Origin: Oscillospiraceae bacterium
GTDB taxonomy: Bacteria; Bacillota; Clostridia; Oscillospirales; Oscillospiraceae
Assembly (NCBI GenBank): GCA_016297855.1
Contig: JAEDFW010000039.1
Span: 1 to 14,603, forward strand
DNA: 14,603 nt
Direction: 5' to 3'
Shown here: piece by piece, positions 13,720 through 14,603 of the stretch
How positions within the stretch are numbered: the first letter of the stretch is position 1
Layout of the letters: every line of letters begins with the position of its first letter
Translations under genes and position numbers: made by a program
The notes under the pieces: model-generated
Database searches by the model: none
What the model saw: the letters and a program-made list of their open reading frames with translations, nothing else
Told to the model about the DNA's origin: nothing

Positions 13720-14579
13720 GCGTTATCTCTCCTTTCTCCATCGCGGCAGACATGCCACCGTTCCCAATGCGAAGCGCGCTGTCCAGTCGCCAGCGTACAT
13801 ACCGGTCCCAGTGTCTCAAGTTCCATCACGTTCGGGTCCAGAAACAGTTCAAAGTTGCATCCTCCGTCAGGATATCTCCCGACATCGTCGGATCCGAATG
13901 TCAGCTTCAGCCGCTGGCCGCGATTGGCGAATTCCGCACGGCCGCTTTTACTGTACAGGCCGAGCTTGAAATACTCGCTGCGCGGCAGATGGCGGGCATA
14001 GACGCGCTCTTTTGCGAACGACACCCGCTCGTCGGCAAGGCTCGTATCGCCCCAGAGTGAAAGCCCGCGCGTGGGATTGAAACCGCCCCCTGCACCGCCG
14101 TCGAACCAGATCTCCGCATGTCCACCGCCTGCAAGCGTATTGACGCCCCAGCTGGCGAGGGTAACAGGCGCTTCGCCCACGTTTTCCACGCTCTGCTGCA
14201 CAAGGATATCGCCGTCCGGCGCAAACTGCAGGACAAGGCGCTTGCGCACGTTGAGCCACGGATCGTCCGGCTGTGTCAGGCGTACGCCGTCCGGCAGCAG
14301 TTCGTACTGAACCGGTGCATTGTCGGGATAATAGGACAGATCGCTCTCCGGCGCGCACCAGAGCCGGTGGCCTCCGTGGATGACCCAGCCTTCCGGCGTA
14401 CACAGTCCGTCCGACAGGTCCTGCGGCTGCTCATAAAAGAGGTTCTGCATCCCCACGCAGGACAGGTGCAGAATCCGGATGCCGAAATCCAGCGCGCATG
14501 CTACTTCGGTTTTCCCGTCCGACATCCACAGAACACGCCCATTTTTCGGATCTGTGCGAAGCTCGTGCAAAACGTTCAT
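13716..14579 (-). CDS. DUF4380-like protein with galactose-mutarotase-type fold
   Basis: A 287-residue intact frame with no signal peptide. ATG at 14579 has AAAGGAGCGGG upstream. GGHRLWCAPESD at residues 69-80 followed by YYPDNAPV at 83-90 is the recognisable signature of the DUF4380 family, which is related in fold to aldose 1-epimerases and other sugar-binding beta-sandwich proteins. Later segments (SVENVGEAPVTLASWGVNTL and LADERVSFA) fit a beta-rich carbohydrate-active fold. Its biochemical role is not established. The stop overlaps the ATG of the broken amidohydrolase by four bases, so the two were once translationally coupled and part of a carbohydrate locus extending to the right of the window. 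The family call is by eye; an aldose-epimerase annotation would be the main alternative. Confidence 0.75.
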   Translation of the reverse strand: MNVLHELRTDPKNGRVLWMSDGKTEVACALDFGIRILHLSCVGMQNLFYEQPQDLSDGLCTPEGWVIHGGHRLWCAPESDLSYYPDNAPVQYELLPDGVRLTQPDDPWLNVRKRLVLQFAPDGDILVQQSVENVGEAPVTLASWGVNTLAGGGHAEIWFDGGAGGGFNPTRGLSLWGDTSLADERVSFAKERVYARHLPRSEYFKLGLYSKSGRAEFANRGQRLKLTFGSDDVGRYPDGGCNFELFLDPNVMELETLGPVCTLATGQRASHWERWHVCRDGERRDNA

Positions 14580-14603
14580 TTTCCCGCTCCTTTTCTGCTT
14601 AGA
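14580..14603 (-). other. Upstream end of the DUF4380-like gene
   Basis: Only the ribosome binding site AAAGGAGCGGG and a TAA that might be the stop of a further upstream gene are visible. No promoter can be placed here. Confidence 0.3.

Noticed and set aside
1..14603. CRISPR arrays, insertion sequences, tRNA or rRNA genes
   Set aside because: No regularly spaced repeats, transposase motifs, terminal inverted repeats or RNA gene signatures were found on reading both strands.

Overview
This window probably comes from a low-to-medium GC member of the Clostridia, plausibly a gut Oscillospiraceae or Lachnospiraceae relative. The grounds are strong AGGAGG-type ribosome binding sites, a Gram-positive lipoprotein with a T/P/E/K-rich linker, dense co-directional operons, and a LacI plus ribose-type ABC importer arrangement. 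The assignment is inferred from style only; no rRNA or marker gene is present.

Layout. From 10409 down to base 1, ten genes run on the minus strand with short gaps or overlaps and form one apparent operon. In transcription order these are a sugar-binding lipoprotein, a two-domain ATPase, two RbsC-type permeases, a PIG-L deacetylase, a DegT/DnrJ/EryC1/StrS aminotransferase, a Gfo/Idh/MocA oxidoreductase, a creatininase-family amidohydrolase, a second Gfo/Idh/MocA oxidoreductase, and a xylose isomerase-like protein that runs off the window. A 14-bp hairpin lies between the binding-protein gene and the ATPase gene. An AT-rich 388-bp divergent region (10410-10797) separates this operon from a plus-strand LacI-type regulator (10798-12648). 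That region carries an 18-bp direct repeat, several palindromes and candidate promoters. The regulator is unusually long (616 aa) because a second, RbsB-like periplasmic-binding fold follows a complete LacI protein. A bidirectional terminator closes the regulator gene.

Right of the terminator (12759-14603) lies a decayed second locus on the minus strand. It holds an intact DUF4380-like gene whose stop overlaps the start of a dead amidohydrolase. That frame contains an in-frame amber codon, shifts frame into what looks like a piece of a second amidohydrolase, and then runs out of frame into the C-terminal end of another LacI regulator. This reads as a remnant of deletions joining three gene pieces, or as an assembly error.

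How the genes may work together. The importer probably takes up a monosaccharide-like compound sensed by the dual-sensor regulator. The enzyme set (deacetylase, PLP aminotransferase, two sugar or cyclitol dehydrogenases, an amidase-like enzyme and an aldose isomerase, with no kinase or aldolase visible) suggests handling of an N-acylated amino sugar or aminocyclitol through unphosphorylated keto intermediates. The exact substrate cannot be read from the sequence. The best candidates for something new are this enzyme combination, the tandem-sensor LacI protein, and the isomerase with an altered metal-ligand position.
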